Source: Streptomyces xiamenensis (GTDB lineage: Bacteria; Actinomycetota; Actinomycetes; Streptomycetales; Streptomycetaceae). Taken from it: a stretch of DNA of 64,000 nt. The notes beneath the pieces are model-generated. The model was given only the letters and a program-made list of their open reading frames with translations, had not been told where the DNA came from and did not search any database. Of the stretch, positions 25,458-34,252 are shown piece by piece (the first letter of the stretch is position 1; each line of letters begins with the position of its first letter). Where the stretch lies: assembly GCF_000993785.3 (NCBI RefSeq), contig NZ_CP009922.3:558001-622000 (forward strand), written 5' to 3'. The position numbers were made by a program, and so were the translations under genes.

Positions 25458-25498
25458 CCAGCGGCGAAGCTGGTGACCCTGCGGACTCAAGGAGCCTC

Positions 25499-27124
25499 AT
25501 GTCCAGTCACCTTCGAACGGGTGCGGAGATGACACCCGTGAAACCGCGGGGAAGCGACGCCGGAGCCGACCGGGAGCGCGGTGGCCGCGCCCGGCTCGGG
25601 TCCGTCTTCTGGACCTCCATCGGCATCTCGGTGGTGTTCGTCGCCTGGGCCGTGCTGTTCACCGAGAACCTGAACAAGGTCACCTCGACCTCGCTGGGCT
25701 GGGTCACGGAGACCTTCGGCTGGACCTATCTGGTGGTCACGCTCGGTATCCTGATCTTCCTGGTGTTCCTGGCCTTCAGCCGGGCCGGCTCGATCCGGCT
25801 CGGCGAGGACAGTGACCGCCCGGAGTTCTCGACGGCCACCTGGCTGGCCATGCTGCTGGCCGCCGTCATGGGCATCGGACTGATCTCCTACGGAGTCGCC
25901 GAACCCATTTCGCACTTCGCCGACCCGCCGCACGGCCTCGCCGAGCCGAACACCCCGGCCGCGGCGGCGCGCGCCCTCCAGTACTCCTACTTCGACTGGG
26001 GCCTGCACGCCTGGGCGGTCTTCGCCGTCTTCGGTCTCGCCATCGCCTACGCCACGCACCGCAAGGGCCGCCGCGCCCTGGTCAGCCAGTTGTTCGTGCC
26101 GCTGCTCGGCGACCGGGTGAACGGCCCGATCGGCAAGACGATCGACGTCCTGGCGGTCTTCTCCACCCTGTTCGGTACCACGACCTCCCTGGGTCTGGGG
26201 GCCCTCCAGCTCAACAACGGTCTCGGCAGCCTGTTCGGCGTCCCGGTCAACTCGGTGAGCCAGGTGCTCATCGTGGCGGCCCTGACCTCCCTGTTCACCA
26301 TCTCGGCGGTGACGGGGATCAGCAAGGGCATCAAGTACCTGAGCCAGATCAGCACGGTGCTCGCGATCGTGTTCGTCGCCTTCATGCTGATCGTGGGGCC
26401 CGCCGCCTTCATCGCCAACCTCTACACCGAGTCCCTGGGCCTGTGGGCCAGCGACTTCTTCCGGATGAGCCTCCAGGGAAGCGCGTTCGGCGGGCTGGAG
26501 TGGATGCAGTTGTGGACCTACTTCATGCTGGCCTGGTGGGTCTCCTGGGGAGCCTTCGTGGGGATCTTCCTCGCCCGCATCTCCCGGGGCCGCACCATCC
26601 GGGGTTTCATCTCGGGTGTCCTGGTCGTCCCGAGCGCGGCGTTCTTCACCTGGTTCACGGTCTTCGGCGGCACGGCCATCCACGTCGACCTGTACCGGGG
26701 CGGCGACATCGCGCGGCAGACCGCCGCCGACCTCAACACGGCGTTCTTCGCCACCCTCGACCACTTTCCGCTGGCCGGCCTCACCTCGGCCGTGGCCATC
26801 CTGCTGGTGGTGATCTTCTTCGTCACCAGCGCGGACTCCAACACCTATGTGCTGAGCATGATGACCTCCGACGGATCGCTCACCCCGCGCCGTTCCGTCC
26901 TCATCCTGTGGGGGGCCATCACCGGGGTCACCGCCGTCGCCCTGCTGCTCGCCGGCGGACTGAACGGCCTCCAGAACACCGTCATCGTCACGTCCCTGCC
27001 CTTCCTCGTGGTCATCGCCGCACTGACGGTGTCCTTCTGGAAGGAACTGAGCGGGGACCTCAACGCCCCGCCGAGCGCGGACATGAAGAAGGAAGAGAAG
27101 GAGAAGGCTGATGCCGGACAGTAA
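25499..27124 (+). CDS. BCCT-family transporter (betaine/carnitine/choline type)
   Basis: A 541-aa inner-membrane secondary transporter with 12 predicted helices. The family signature region with the Trp box is clear: WMQLWTYFMLAWWVSWGAFVG, then GIFLARISRGRTIRGF (about residues 335-375). The first helix is SVFWTSIGISVVFVAWAVLF. The C-terminal tail (MKKEEKEKADAGQ) is charged, as in osmo-regulated members, but short. BCCT carriers move zwitterionic quaternary ammonium compounds. ATG 25499 has AAGGAG 5 nt upstream. Being in the catabolic locus rather than with osmoprotection genes, it likely imports the growth substrate. Confidence 0.93.
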   Translation: MSSHLRTGAEMTPVKPRGSDAGADRERGGRARLGSVFWTSIGISVVFVAWAVLFTENLNKVTSTSLGWVTETFGWTYLVVTLGILIFLVFLAFSRAGSIRLGEDSDRPEFSTATWLAMLLAAVMGIGLISYGVAEPISHFADPPHGLAEPNTPAAAARALQYSYFDWGLHAWAVFAVFGLAIAYATHRKGRRALVSQLFVPLLGDRVNGPIGKTIDVLAVFSTLFGTTTSLGLGALQLNNGLGSLFGVPVNSVSQVLIVAALTSLFTISAVTGISKGIKYLSQISTVLAIVFVAFMLIVGPAAFIANLYTESLGLWASDFFRMSLQGSAFGGLEWMQLWTYFMLAWWVSWGAFVGIFLARISRGRTIRGFISGVLVVPSAAFFTWFTVFGGTAIHVDLYRGGDIARQTAADLNTAFFATLDHFPLAGLTSAVAILLVVIFFVTSADSNTYVLSMMTSDGSLTPRRSVLILWGAITGVTAVALLLAGGLNGLQNTVIVTSLPFLVVIAALTVSFWKELSGDLNAPPSADMKKEEKEKADAGQ

Positions 27125-27536
27125 CGCCCGCCGCGACCTGATCGAGACGACGTGGGCCGCCGCCTGGGGCCGTGGCGAAGTGGACGCCCTCGGCGCGCTC
27201 CTCGCGCCGGACTACCTCCGTTACGGCAGCGACCCGCAGCCGCAGCACCTGGACGCCCTCAAGTCGGCGATCCTCGGCACCCGGGCCGCTTTCCCCGATC
27301 TGACCACCACCATCGACGACATCCTGCTGGACGGGAATCGGGCGGCGATCCGCTGGCACAGCACCGGCTGCCACGAGAACCCCTTCCTCGGCGTCCCCGC
27401 CACCGGGCGGCGCGTCCGTGTCGCCGGCGCCACCTTCGCCCGCTTCGAGGGCGACCGGATCGCCGAGGAGTACGTCACCTGGGACCCGCGCGCACTGCTG
27501 ACGGCGCTCGGCGTCTTCCCGGTGGGGCAGGACTGA
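27111..27536 (+). CDS. SnoaL-like / ketosteroid-isomerase-fold protein
   Basis: A 141-aa member of the ester-cyclase (SnoaL) group: RRDLIETTWAAAWGRGEVDAL, then FPDLTTTIDDILLDGNRAAIRWHSTGCHENPFLGVPATGRRV, and a final EEYVTWDP strand. The helix-strand order and the TGxHxxxFxGxPATGR block are typical. It overlaps the transporter stop by 14 bp. A role as isomerase or hydratase on a pathway intermediate is possible. Confidence 0.85.
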   Translation: MPDSNARRDLIETTWAAAWGRGEVDALGALLAPDYLRYGSDPQPQHLDALKSAILGTRAAFPDLTTTIDDILLDGNRAAIRWHSTGCHENPFLGVPATGRRVRVAGATFARFEGDRIAEEYVTWDPRALLTALGVFPVGQD

Positions 27537-27622
27537 CGCGCCCGATGACGACCTCTGCCCCCGCACGCGCGACGACCACCAGCACGGCCACCACGGCACG
27601 GACCAGGACAAGGAGCACCGCC

Positions 27623-28126
27623 ATGACCGCACTCGCCGCCGCCCCCGGCATCGATGTGATGAAGCAGGTCAACCGGCAGTTCGTCACCGGGGTCACGGTC
27701 GTGACCACCATGGACGGCGAGACTCCACGGGGTCTGGCGGTCAACGCGTTCTCCAGCATCTCCCTCGACCCGGCCACCGTGATGGTGTGCGTTCAGCGGA
27801 CCTCCTCCACCCACGACTGCCTGTTCCGTGCCGGTCATCTCGCCATCAACATCCTCTCCACGGAGCAGCTGGACGTCGTCGGTGTCTTCGCCGGCAAGTC
27901 CGACGACAAGTTCCGCCAGGTGAACTGGGAGAGCGGTCCGTTCGGCAGCCCGCTGCTCGCCGCGAGCAGCGCCAGGGTCGAGGCCGAGATCCGCGAACGG
28001 CTCCAGGCCAGTACCCACACCATCTTCATCTGCCGGGTGGTGCACGCCGATGTCGCCGAGTGGCCGCCCATGGTGTACAGCGCGGGTAAGTTCTTCGACG
28101 GGGGCGCGCTCGCCCCGCTGGGATGA
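27623..28126 (+). CDS. Flavin reductase (FMN-binding split barrel)
   Basis: A 167-aa NAD(P)H:flavin oxidoreductase of the HpaC/FRP type. It shows the FMN-binding block GVTVVTTMDGETPRGLAVNAFSSISLDPATVMVCV, HLAINILSTEQ, and the terminal YSAGKFFDG. ATG 27623 has AAGGAG 7 nt upstream and the homology begins there; an ATG at 27545 would add a low-complexity Thr-rich leader. It would supply FMNH2 to the luciferase-like monooxygenase in the divergent operon. Confidence 0.9.
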   Translation: MTALAAAPGIDVMKQVNRQFVTGVTVVTTMDGETPRGLAVNAFSSISLDPATVMVCVQRTSSTHDCLFRAGHLAINILSTEQLDVVGVFAGKSDDKFRQVNWESGPFGSPLLAASSARVEAEIRERLQASTHTIFICRVVHADVAEWPPMVYSAGKFFDGGALAPLG

Positions 28127-28176
28127 CCGGTGACCGATGGACCGATGACCGGCGGCCGGTTCGGGAGACGACAGGG

Positions 28177-28875
28177 ATGAGATCGGTGAATCGCGGACAG
28201 AGCGGACCGAAGAACGGGTCGGTACAGGCCCGGGTGGTCGCCGAGATGCGCCATCGCATCATCAGGGGCGACATCGGACCCGGGTCACCGCTCGCCGAAC
28301 TGGCCCTCGCGGAGGAGTTCGGTGTCAGCCGCACACCGGTGCGCGAGGCCCTGAAACAGCTTCAGACCGAGGGCCTGGTCGAGATCAGGCCCCGGGTCGG
28401 CACGTTCGTCACCGCCCCGTCCCGCCGTGAGATCACCGAACTCTTCGAGATGAAGGAACTGCTGGAGGGCGCCGCCGCACGCCTGCTCGCCCAGCGCGGC
28501 CGGGTCGCGGAGATCGAGTTGCTGGAGCGCAACCTGCGCGAGGCGGACAACGCGGTGGAGCGCGACAACCGGGAACGGTACGCCGAACTCGTCCAGGAGT
28601 TCCACGATCTGCTGATCGCCGGGGCGGACAACAGCAAACTGGAGGCCCATTACCGCACGCTGATGAACCAGCTGGCGTACTCCCGGCTGGTGACCACCTC
28701 CCTCAGCCGGCCGGGCCGGGCCCGCCAGTCCGACCGCGAGCACCACCACGTCCTCGAACTGATCCTGGAGAAGGACGGCGACAGCGCGGAACACGTCATG
28801 CGTGAGCACGTCCGCGCCTCGCGCCGCGCCCTGCTGGCCGGGCTGCCACCCGCCGGCGGCACGGCCGGCGCGTGA
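28177..28875 (+). CDS. GntR-family regulator, FadR (FCD) subgroup
   Basis: A 232-aa regulator: winged helix-turn-helix (MRHRIIRGDIGPGSPLAELALAEEFGVSRTPVREALKQLQ) followed by the all-helical FCD ligand domain (ELFEMKELLEGAAARLLAQRG, and HHHVLELILEKDGDSAEHVMREHV with the metal-site histidines). It closes the rightward operon, so it probably represses both divergent operons until substrate or an intermediate binds. ATG 28177 has GGGAG upstream; ATG 28123 overlaps the reductase stop and is an alternative. Confidence 0.88.
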   Translation: MRSVNRGQSGPKNGSVQARVVAEMRHRIIRGDIGPGSPLAELALAEEFGVSRTPVREALKQLQTEGLVEIRPRVGTFVTAPSRREITELFEMKELLEGAAARLLAQRGRVAEIELLERNLREADNAVERDNRERYAELVQEFHDLLIAGADNSKLEAHYRTLMNQLAYSRLVTTSLSRPGRARQSDREHHHVLELILEKDGDSAEHVMREHVRASRRALLAGLPPAGGTAGA

Positions 28876-28954
28876 TCCCGTCCTGCGCCACGGCGGTGTC
28901 GCGACGGCCACGGAAGGGAGCGCCGGACCGGCGGGGTTGTTGTCGTGCTCACCA

Positions 28955-28980
28955 GGCCCGGGGCGGTGGCGCCCCGGGCC
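28955..28980. terminator. Bidirectional terminator
   Basis: An 11-bp perfect stem (GGCCCGGGGCG and complement) with a GTGG tetraloop lies between the convergent GntR and metal-importer genes. Confidence 0.82.
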
Positions 28981-28996
28981 GCTCCGTGCGCGTGGG

Positions 28997-29998
28997 TCAG
29001 CTGTCGGCGCCGGTCGGGTACAGGTCGCGGAGATAGGCGCCGAAGCCCTCGGCCCCGTCGATGATCCGGGGGCCGCTGATGGCCTCGTTGTAGTCGAGGA
29101 TGTAGAAGTTGCCGGCCAGCACGGCCGGGAGGTTGCGGGTCACGGGGGAGGAGCGCAGGAAGTCGATCTTCTCCTCGGCCGGGCGGTCCTGGTAGTCGAG
29201 GATGACGATGACCTCGGGGTCGGCGTCGACGACAGCCTCCCAGCCCACTGTGGTCCACCGGTCGGTCAGATCGGCGAAGACGTTCTCGCCGCCGGCCGTC
29301 TCGATGATCTCGTGGGGCGGGGCCTGGTTGCCGGAGGTGAACGGCTGGTCGGTGCCGGAGTCGTAGACGAAGACGCGGGGCGCGCGGCCGGCCGGGGCTG
29401 CCTCCTCGACGGCCGCGACGCGTTCACGCATCCCGGCGACGACCTCCTCGGCGCGGTCTTCGGCGCCGAAGATCCGCCCCAGCAGTTCCAGGTCCCGGTA
29501 CAACCCTTCGATCGGGGTGAAGTCCACCGGGTATTCGGGGTAGTTGTAGCAGGTCTCGCTGTGCATGAAGCTCTGGATGCCCAGGGTGTCCAGGAGTTCG
29601 GGCGTGATGCCGCGCTCGTCGCTGAAGCCCGAGCGCCAGCCGGCGACGACGAAGTCCGCCCCGGCGTCCACCACCAGCTCCCGGTTGAGCAGGTCGTCGC
29701 TGAGCATCTCCACCTTCGCGTACTCGGACGCCCACGGGGACTCCTCCACGGGCGGGTTGGCGGGCGGCATGACGTAGCCGCGCACGTGGTCGGTCAGGCC
29801 CAGGACGAACATCTTGTCCGCGCTGCCGGCCTCGTAGACGACGGCGCGCTCAGGGAGCTGGTATGTCACGTCCTCGCCGCAGCGCGGGACGGTCACCGCC
29901 GTGGCGCCTGAGGCGCCGTCCGCCGCGACATCGGCGCCGCAGGCGGCCAGGGGCAGGGCGGCCGCGGCGAGGGCGGCGGCGCGCAGGCGTCGGGTCAT
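28997..29998 (-). CDS. Siderophore/metal ABC transporter substrate-binding lipoprotein
   Basis: A 333-aa secreted lipoprotein. The signal peptide ends in the lipobox LAAC with Cys20 the lipidation site. The FecB/PeriplaBP_2-type two-lobe fold is seen in RAVVYEAGSADKMFVLGL, LVVDAGADFVVAG, PRVFVYDSGTDQPFTSG and DPEVIVILDYQDRP. It captures the metallophore complex outside the cell and delivers it to the permease. ATG 29998 overlaps the ATPase stop (ATGA). It is third in the importer operon. Confidence 0.9.
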   Translation of the reverse strand: MTRRLRAAALAAAALPLAACGADVAADGASGATAVTVPRCGEDVTYQLPERAVVYEAGSADKMFVLGLTDHVRGYVMPPANPPVEESPWASEYAKVEMLSDDLLNRELVVDAGADFVVAGWRSGFSDERGITPELLDTLGIQSFMHSETCYNYPEYPVDFTPIEGLYRDLELLGRIFGAEDRAEEVVAGMRERVAAVEEAAPAGRAPRVFVYDSGTDQPFTSGNQAPPHEIIETAGGENVFADLTDRWTTVGWEAVVDADPEVIVILDYQDRPAEEKIDFLRSSPVTRNLPAVLAGNFYILDYNEAISGPRIIDGAEGFGAYLRDLYPTGADS

Positions 29999-30768
29999 GC
30001 GGGGGCTCCCAGGGAGTAGAGGAGTTGCGGGTGGCCGGTCAGGGGGTGGGGGACGACGGTGGCCTCGACGCCGAAGACGGTGCGCACCAGTGCGGGGGTG
30101 AGTACCTCGCCCGGTGTGCCGGCCGCGACCAGGGCGCCGTCGGCCAGCACGCCGACGCGGTCGCACACGGCGGCGGCGAGGTTCAGGTCGTGGAGCACGA
30201 TCACGACTGTGAGGCCCGAGCGGCGCAGCAGCGTGAGCAGGTCGATCTGGTGCCGGATGTCGAGGTGGTTGGTGGGTTCGTCGAGCACCAGGACGTCGGG
30301 TTCCTGGACCAGGGCGCGTGCGGCGAGCACGCGTTGGCGTTCGCCGCCGGAGAGGGTGAGGACGCCCCGGTCGGCGAGGTGGAGGACGTCGAGCTGTGCC
30401 ATGGCGCGGTGGCACAGTTCGGTCTCGCGGGGGCCCAGTGCCTGGTTGCCGCGCAGGTGGGGTGAGCGGCCGAGGGCGACGATCTCCGCAACGGTGAAGT
30501 CGAGTTCGGATCCGCTCTCCTGGGTGAGCGCGGCGATGTGCCGGGCGCTGTCACGGCGGGTGTAGGTGGTCAGCTCGCGGTCGTGGAGCCATACGGTGCC
30601 GGTGGTGGGGGCGAGCGCCCGGTAGACGCAGCGCAGGGCGGTGGACTTGCCGCTGCCGTTGGGTCCGACGAGGCCCACGATCTGGCCGCTCCCCACATCC
30701 AGGGACAGGTCGCGGACCAGGGCGCGGCCGTCCCTGACGACCCCCAGCGCGTCGAGTCGCAGCGTCAT
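29995..30768 (-). CDS. Siderophore-type ABC transporter ATP-binding protein
   Basis: A 257-aa FecE-type ATPase. Walker A is GPNGSGKS (35-42), the Q-loop is in ALTQESGSE, signature LSGGERQRV, Walker B VLVLDEPTNHLD, switch His in VIVLHDLN. It powers import with the single permease upstream. Its ATG overlaps the permease stop by one base. Confidence 0.95.
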   Translation of the reverse strand: MTLRLDALGVVRDGRALVRDLSLDVGSGQIVGLVGPNGSGKSTALRCVYRALAPTTGTVWLHDRELTTYTRRDSARHIAALTQESGSELDFTVAEIVALGRSPHLRGNQALGPRETELCHRAMAQLDVLHLADRGVLTLSGGERQRVLAARALVQEPDVLVLDEPTNHLDIRHQIDLLTLLRRSGLTVVIVLHDLNLAAAVCDRVGVLADGALVAAGTPGEVLTPALVRTVFGVEATVVPHPLTGHPQLLYSLGAPA

Positions 30769-31871
30769 CAGCGGCCCCCGAAGACGTAGCCCTTGCGGCG
30801 CATCAGGGTGATGAACACCGGGACGCCGACCAGGGCCGTGATGACGCCGAGGGGAAGTTCGCGCGGAGCGGCGAGGGTGCGGGCGACGAGGTCGGCCCAG
30901 ACCATGAAGACGGCGCCGACGAGCGGTGCGAGGACGAGCACCCGGGCGTGGCGGGCGCCGACGAGGATGCGGACCAGGTGCGGCATGACGAGGCCGACGA
31001 AGCCGATCGCCCCGCTGACCGCGACCATCGCGCCGGTCATCAGGGAGGTGATGACGAACAGGCCGCGCCGCAGGGCGGTGGCGTCCACGCCGAGGCTGCC
31101 GGCCGTCTCGTCGCCCAGTGCCATGGCGTCCAGGGCCCGGGAGTGGCGGTGCAGGACGAAGGCCCCGGCGAGGACGATCACCGCGACGGTGGGCAGCGAG
31201 CCCCAGGTGGCGGCGCCGAGCCCGCCCAGCGTCCAGAACAGGACGGTGTGGGTGGCCTCGCCGTCGGGGGCGAGGTAGACCATGACGCTCATGACGGCCT
31301 GGAAGCCGTAGGCGAGGGCGATCCCCGTCAGGACCAGGCGCAGCGGGGTGAGTCCGGTGCGGCTGTAGGAGGCCAGGTAGACGAGGGCGGAGGCGGCCAG
31401 CGCACCCGCGAAGGCGCCGGCCGACAGGGCGTGGACGCCGAAGGCGCCGAAACCGCCGAGGACGATGACGGCGACCGCGCCGACCGAGGCGCCGGAGGAG
31501 ACGCCCAGGACGAACGGGTCGGCCAGCGCGTTGCGTACCAGGGCCTGTACGGCGACGCCGACCACGCTGAGGCCGGCGCCGACGACGACGGCCAGCAGCA
31601 CGCGGGGGGTGCGGACCTCCCAGATGATCTGGTAGCCGGTCAGGTTCTCGGCGGGGATGGTGCCGCCGGTGAGCGCGGCCCACAGGTAACGGGTCGTGTC
31701 CGCGGGTGAGATGGCGGCCGGACCGAGACCGATGGCCACGACCACGGAGACGATCAGCACGGCGAGCAGGGCGAGGACGGGGAGGGCGAGGCCCCGGCCG
31801 GTGGGCCCGGGGTCCGGGCGGACGGTGAGGTCCCCCGAGGGCTCACGCAATCTGTCGATAATGGAAATCAT
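30768..31871 (-). CDS. FecCD-type metal-chelate ABC permease
   Basis: A 367-aa inner-membrane permease with about ten helices. Family motifs include VRTPRVLLAVVVGAGLSVVGVAVQALVRNALADPFVLGVSSGA and the C-terminal GFVGLVMPHLVR (coupling helix) and ELPLGVITALVGVPVFITLMRR. Only one permease gene is present, so it should act as a homodimer. No Shine-Dalgarno precedes ATG 31871, and TACGAC lies 6-7 nt upstream on the minus strand, so the message looks leaderless. A Zur-like box overlaps the start codon. Confidence 0.94.
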   Translation of the reverse strand: MISIIDRLREPSGDLTVRPDPGPTGRGLALPVLALLAVLIVSVVVAIGLGPAAISPADTTRYLWAALTGGTIPAENLTGYQIIWEVRTPRVLLAVVVGAGLSVVGVAVQALVRNALADPFVLGVSSGASVGAVAVIVLGGFGAFGVHALSAGAFAGALAASALVYLASYSRTGLTPLRLVLTGIALAYGFQAVMSVMVYLAPDGEATHTVLFWTLGGLGAATWGSLPTVAVIVLAGAFVLHRHSRALDAMALGDETAGSLGVDATALRRGLFVITSLMTGAMVAVSGAIGFVGLVMPHLVRILVGARHARVLVLAPLVGAVFMVWADLVARTLAAPRELPLGVITALVGVPVFITLMRRKGYVFGGR

Positions 31872-31876
31872 TGTCG
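31862..31876. promoter_or_regulatory. Zur/Fur-like box over the importer start
   Basis: TGGAAATCATTGTCG matches the Streptomyces Zur consensus TGAAAATGATTTTCA in most positions, allowing for its palindromic symmetry. It covers the presumed transcription and translation start of the importer operon. It is not a DmdR1/DtxR iron box (TTAGGTTAGGCTCACCTAA). Confidence 0.55.
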
Positions 31877-31974
31877 TATCAGTGTTGTGCGCTGTGCCCG
31901 TTTCGTCAAACGGTCGCCGCCGAGGGGGCCTTCAGGGCAGCCGCGGAGCGGGGGCCCGCGCGGTGCACACCCCC

Positions 31975-33249
31975 TTAGGCAACCGCCTCCGGAGTGGACC
32001 GTGCCCCGCCCCGCGAGAAGTGGCGCGCGGTGGGCACCAGCGCCGCGCCCGCCGGGACGAGGAAGCACACCAGGGTGCACAGGCCCAGCACCGGGCCGGG
32101 CCCGAAGGCGTCGACGGCGGGGGCGATCAGGGCCAGGCCCACGGGGGCCAGGCCGTAGGAGACCATGAAGTCGAGCGAGGAGACCCTGGCCAGCCGTCGC
32201 GGTTCCACCTCGCGCTGGATGGCGGTGAACCAGGGGACGTTGAACAGTTCGATGCCGACGCCCGCCACCGCGTAGGCGACCACCACCAGGGCCACCGGCC
32301 CCGGCAGCCACAGGCTCAGCGGGGCGAACCCGTAGCAGGCCAGGGCCGCCAGCGCGGCCCAGCCCTGGAAGCGGGGGCGCCAGCGGGAGATGAGCAGCGC
32401 GCCGAACAGGGCTCCCGCCGTGTAGGCGGTGACGGCGGTGGCCAGGACGGCCTCGGTGCCGTAGCGGTCCCGGCTGACCATCGGCAGAACGACTCCGGTG
32501 GCCGAGTATCCGGTGGCGATGACGGCGGCGAGCGCCACGAGACCGCCCAGGAACCAGGGGTGGCGGCGCGCTTCCCGCACGCCGTCGGCGAACTCGGCGG
32601 TGAATCCGGGCCGCTCGGCCCCGTCCGGGGCGGGGGCGGGGGCGGGCTTCCCCCGGGGCGGCAGGAGGGCGGCGGCCAGCCACAGCACGCCGCTGCCCAG
32701 CAGCAGCGTGGGTACATCCAGCACGGTGGCGAGCAGTGCGGCCAGCGCGGGCCCCGCCAGCGTGGTGACGCGGACGGCCAGGGTCATCGCGGCGTTGGCC
32801 TGCTGGCGCCGCCCTGGCCGCACGACTTCGGCGGTCAGGGCCTGGAAGGCCGGCCGGCAGGCGCCCTGCCCGGCACCGATCACCGCGCCGGCCACCGCCA
32901 TCAGGGCGACCGAACGCCCCAGGGACATCGCCAGTACGGGGGTGGCGACGGCGGCGGCGAGCGAGGACCACAGCACGACGGAGCGGCGCGACCAGCGGTC
33001 GGCGAGGACACCGCCGACGGGCACCGCGATCAGGAAGCCGACGGTGCGTACGGCCAGTACGAGGCCGAGCGCGGTGGGCGTGATGGCGCTGTGCAGCACC
33101 GCGAGCCCGAGGATGAAGGGCATCGCCCAGGTGGCCAGGCCGGAGGCGGTCGAGCCCGCCCACAGCCGCAGGAAGGAGACCTCGCGCAGTACGGACCGCG
33201 GGCGGTCGGCGGTGACGGGTTCCAGGGTTGACGCGGGGGGACCGGCCAC
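31975..33249 (-). CDS. MFS transporter (putative metallophore exporter)
   Basis: A 424-aa, 12-helix major facilitator protein of the EntS-like group. Motif A is GGVLADRWSRRSVVLW near residue 70. A central loop (PPRGKPAPAPAPDGAERPGF) separates the halves. It resembles exporters found beside siderophore genes. I chose GTG 33249 because AAGGAGG lies 8 nt upstream; the longer frame has no homology. It sits between the importer operon and the biosynthetic operon, transcribed away from the latter. Confidence 0.85.
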   Translation of the reverse strand: MAGPPASTLEPVTADRPRSVLREVSFLRLWAGSTASGLATWAMPFILGLAVLHSAITPTALGLVLAVRTVGFLIAVPVGGVLADRWSRRSVVLWSSLAAAVATPVLAMSLGRSVALMAVAGAVIGAGQGACRPAFQALTAEVVRPGRRQQANAAMTLAVRVTTLAGPALAALLATVLDVPTLLLGSGVLWLAAALLPPRGKPAPAPAPDGAERPGFTAEFADGVREARRHPWFLGGLVALAAVIATGYSATGVVLPMVSRDRYGTEAVLATAVTAYTAGALFGALLISRWRPRFQGWAALAALACYGFAPLSLWLPGPVALVVVAYAVAGVGIELFNVPWFTAIQREVEPRRLARVSSLDFMVSYGLAPVGLALIAPAVDAFGPGPVLGLCTLVCFLVPAGAALVPTARHFSRGGARSTPEAVA

Positions 33250-33420
33250 GGTGGTGCCTCCTTGAGGGTCGGAGCGGCCTGATGTGCGGTCAGTCGTGCG
33301 GGGCGGAGGGTGCACGGCCCCACCGTGCGTCCGCGACCACCGGTCGGCGGGCAGCGACACAGGCGCCCGCCGGGGGCCTACTCCCGTGCCACGGGGGGCG
33401 GTTGGGGCCAAGGGCAACTC

Positions 33421-33449
33421 TAGACAGAAATGAAAATCGTTTGTAATAC
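33421..33449 (+). promoter_or_regulatory. Promoter of the biosynthetic operon with Zur/Fur-like box
   Basis: TAGACA (33421-33426) and TAATAC (33444-33449) are -35 and -10 boxes with a 17-bp gap. The gap contains TGAAAATCGTTTGTA (33431-33445), a Zur-like site matching TGAAAATGATTTTCA at about 12 of 15 positions when its symmetric form is allowed. A bound repressor would block RNA polymerase. Bases 33250-33420 hold only the exporter promoter. Confidence 0.65.
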
Positions 33450-33496
33450 TCGCACGGTCATCGGAGTGCGACCACTCCGCTACCAAGGGAGACCTC

Positions 33497-34252
33497 GTGG
33501 ATCACCCGGCGCCAGGACCGGCGTTCGCCGATCAGCTTCCCCCGCCCCTGCCGGCGGACCGGATCATCGCCCTCAACCAGCCCAGGGCCGACCTCCACAC
33601 CACCCGTCAGCACACCTGGAACGGCTGGACGTTCGACCTGCCGCCCGGCGTCTTCCAGCCGGGGGAAACCAGCCGCATGATCCACGAGCGGATCCTGGAC
33701 GGCCGTATCGAGGTGGCCGGCCGCCGCTACGCCGCCATGGGCGTGGGCCTCGGCGTCGAGGCCGTGGCGGCCGGGCAGCGCGGCGCCCGCGAGATCTACG
33801 CGCTCGACATCCACCCGGAGTCGGTCGCCACCACACGGCGGCACTACGAGCGGATCGTCGGGGACCGTCCGGGGACCACCTTCCACCCGCTCGTCTCCGA
33901 CCTGTTCGACGCGCTGCCGCCCGGGACCCGACTGGATGTCATCACCTTCAACCCGCCCGCCGTCAGCAGACGGGTGAGCGAGGACCCCGACGTGGTGCGC
34001 AACGTGTGCGTCGGCGCCCCGCTGCTGGCCGCCTTCTTCAGCCGGCTCGCCGAGGGCGACCTGCTCGCGGCCGGCGGCGAGGTCCATCTCATCGCCTCCA
34101 ACACCGCCGACCTGCGCGCCATCATCGGGCAGGCCCAGTCCCTCGGCTTCCACCCGGAGGTGACTCTGCGCCACGACTGGCGGGACGGGGTACTGACCTA
34201 TCTCTTCCGGCTCACCCTCCCGGCTGCCGACCGCCAGGAGCCCGCCGCATGA
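33497..34252 (+). CDS. SAM-dependent methyltransferase with NPPA motif (N-methyltransferase-like)
   Basis: A 251-aa Rossmann-type methyltransferase. SAM motif I is MGVGLGVEAVAAGQ (81-94), the acidic loop YALDIHPES (101-109), and the motif IV box FNPPAV (151-156) is the form used by methyltransferases that modify planar or amide nitrogen, as in PrmC/HemK. The residues before motif I (WTFDLPPGVFQPG) are also PrmC-like. It starts at GTG 33497 with AAGGGAG upstream and overlaps the next gene (ATGA). As first gene of the operon it may N-methylate the metal-binding product. Confidence 0.82.
   Translation: MDHPAPGPAFADQLPPPLPADRIIALNQPRADLHTTRQHTWNGWTFDLPPGVFQPGETSRMIHERILDGRIEVAGRRYAAMGVGLGVEAVAAGQRGAREIYALDIHPESVATTRRHYERIVGDRPGTTFHPLVSDLFDALPPGTRLDVITFNPPAVSRRVSEDPDVVRNVCVGAPLLAAFFSRLAEGDLLAAGGEVHLIASNTADLRAIIGQAQSLGFHPEVTLRHDWRDGVLTYLFRLTLPAADRQEPAA

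Noticed and set aside
28997..31871. Iron (DmdR1/DtxR) box control of the importer
   Set aside because: No TTAGGTTAGGCTCACCTAA-like site is visible; the sites seen are of the Zur/Fur type.
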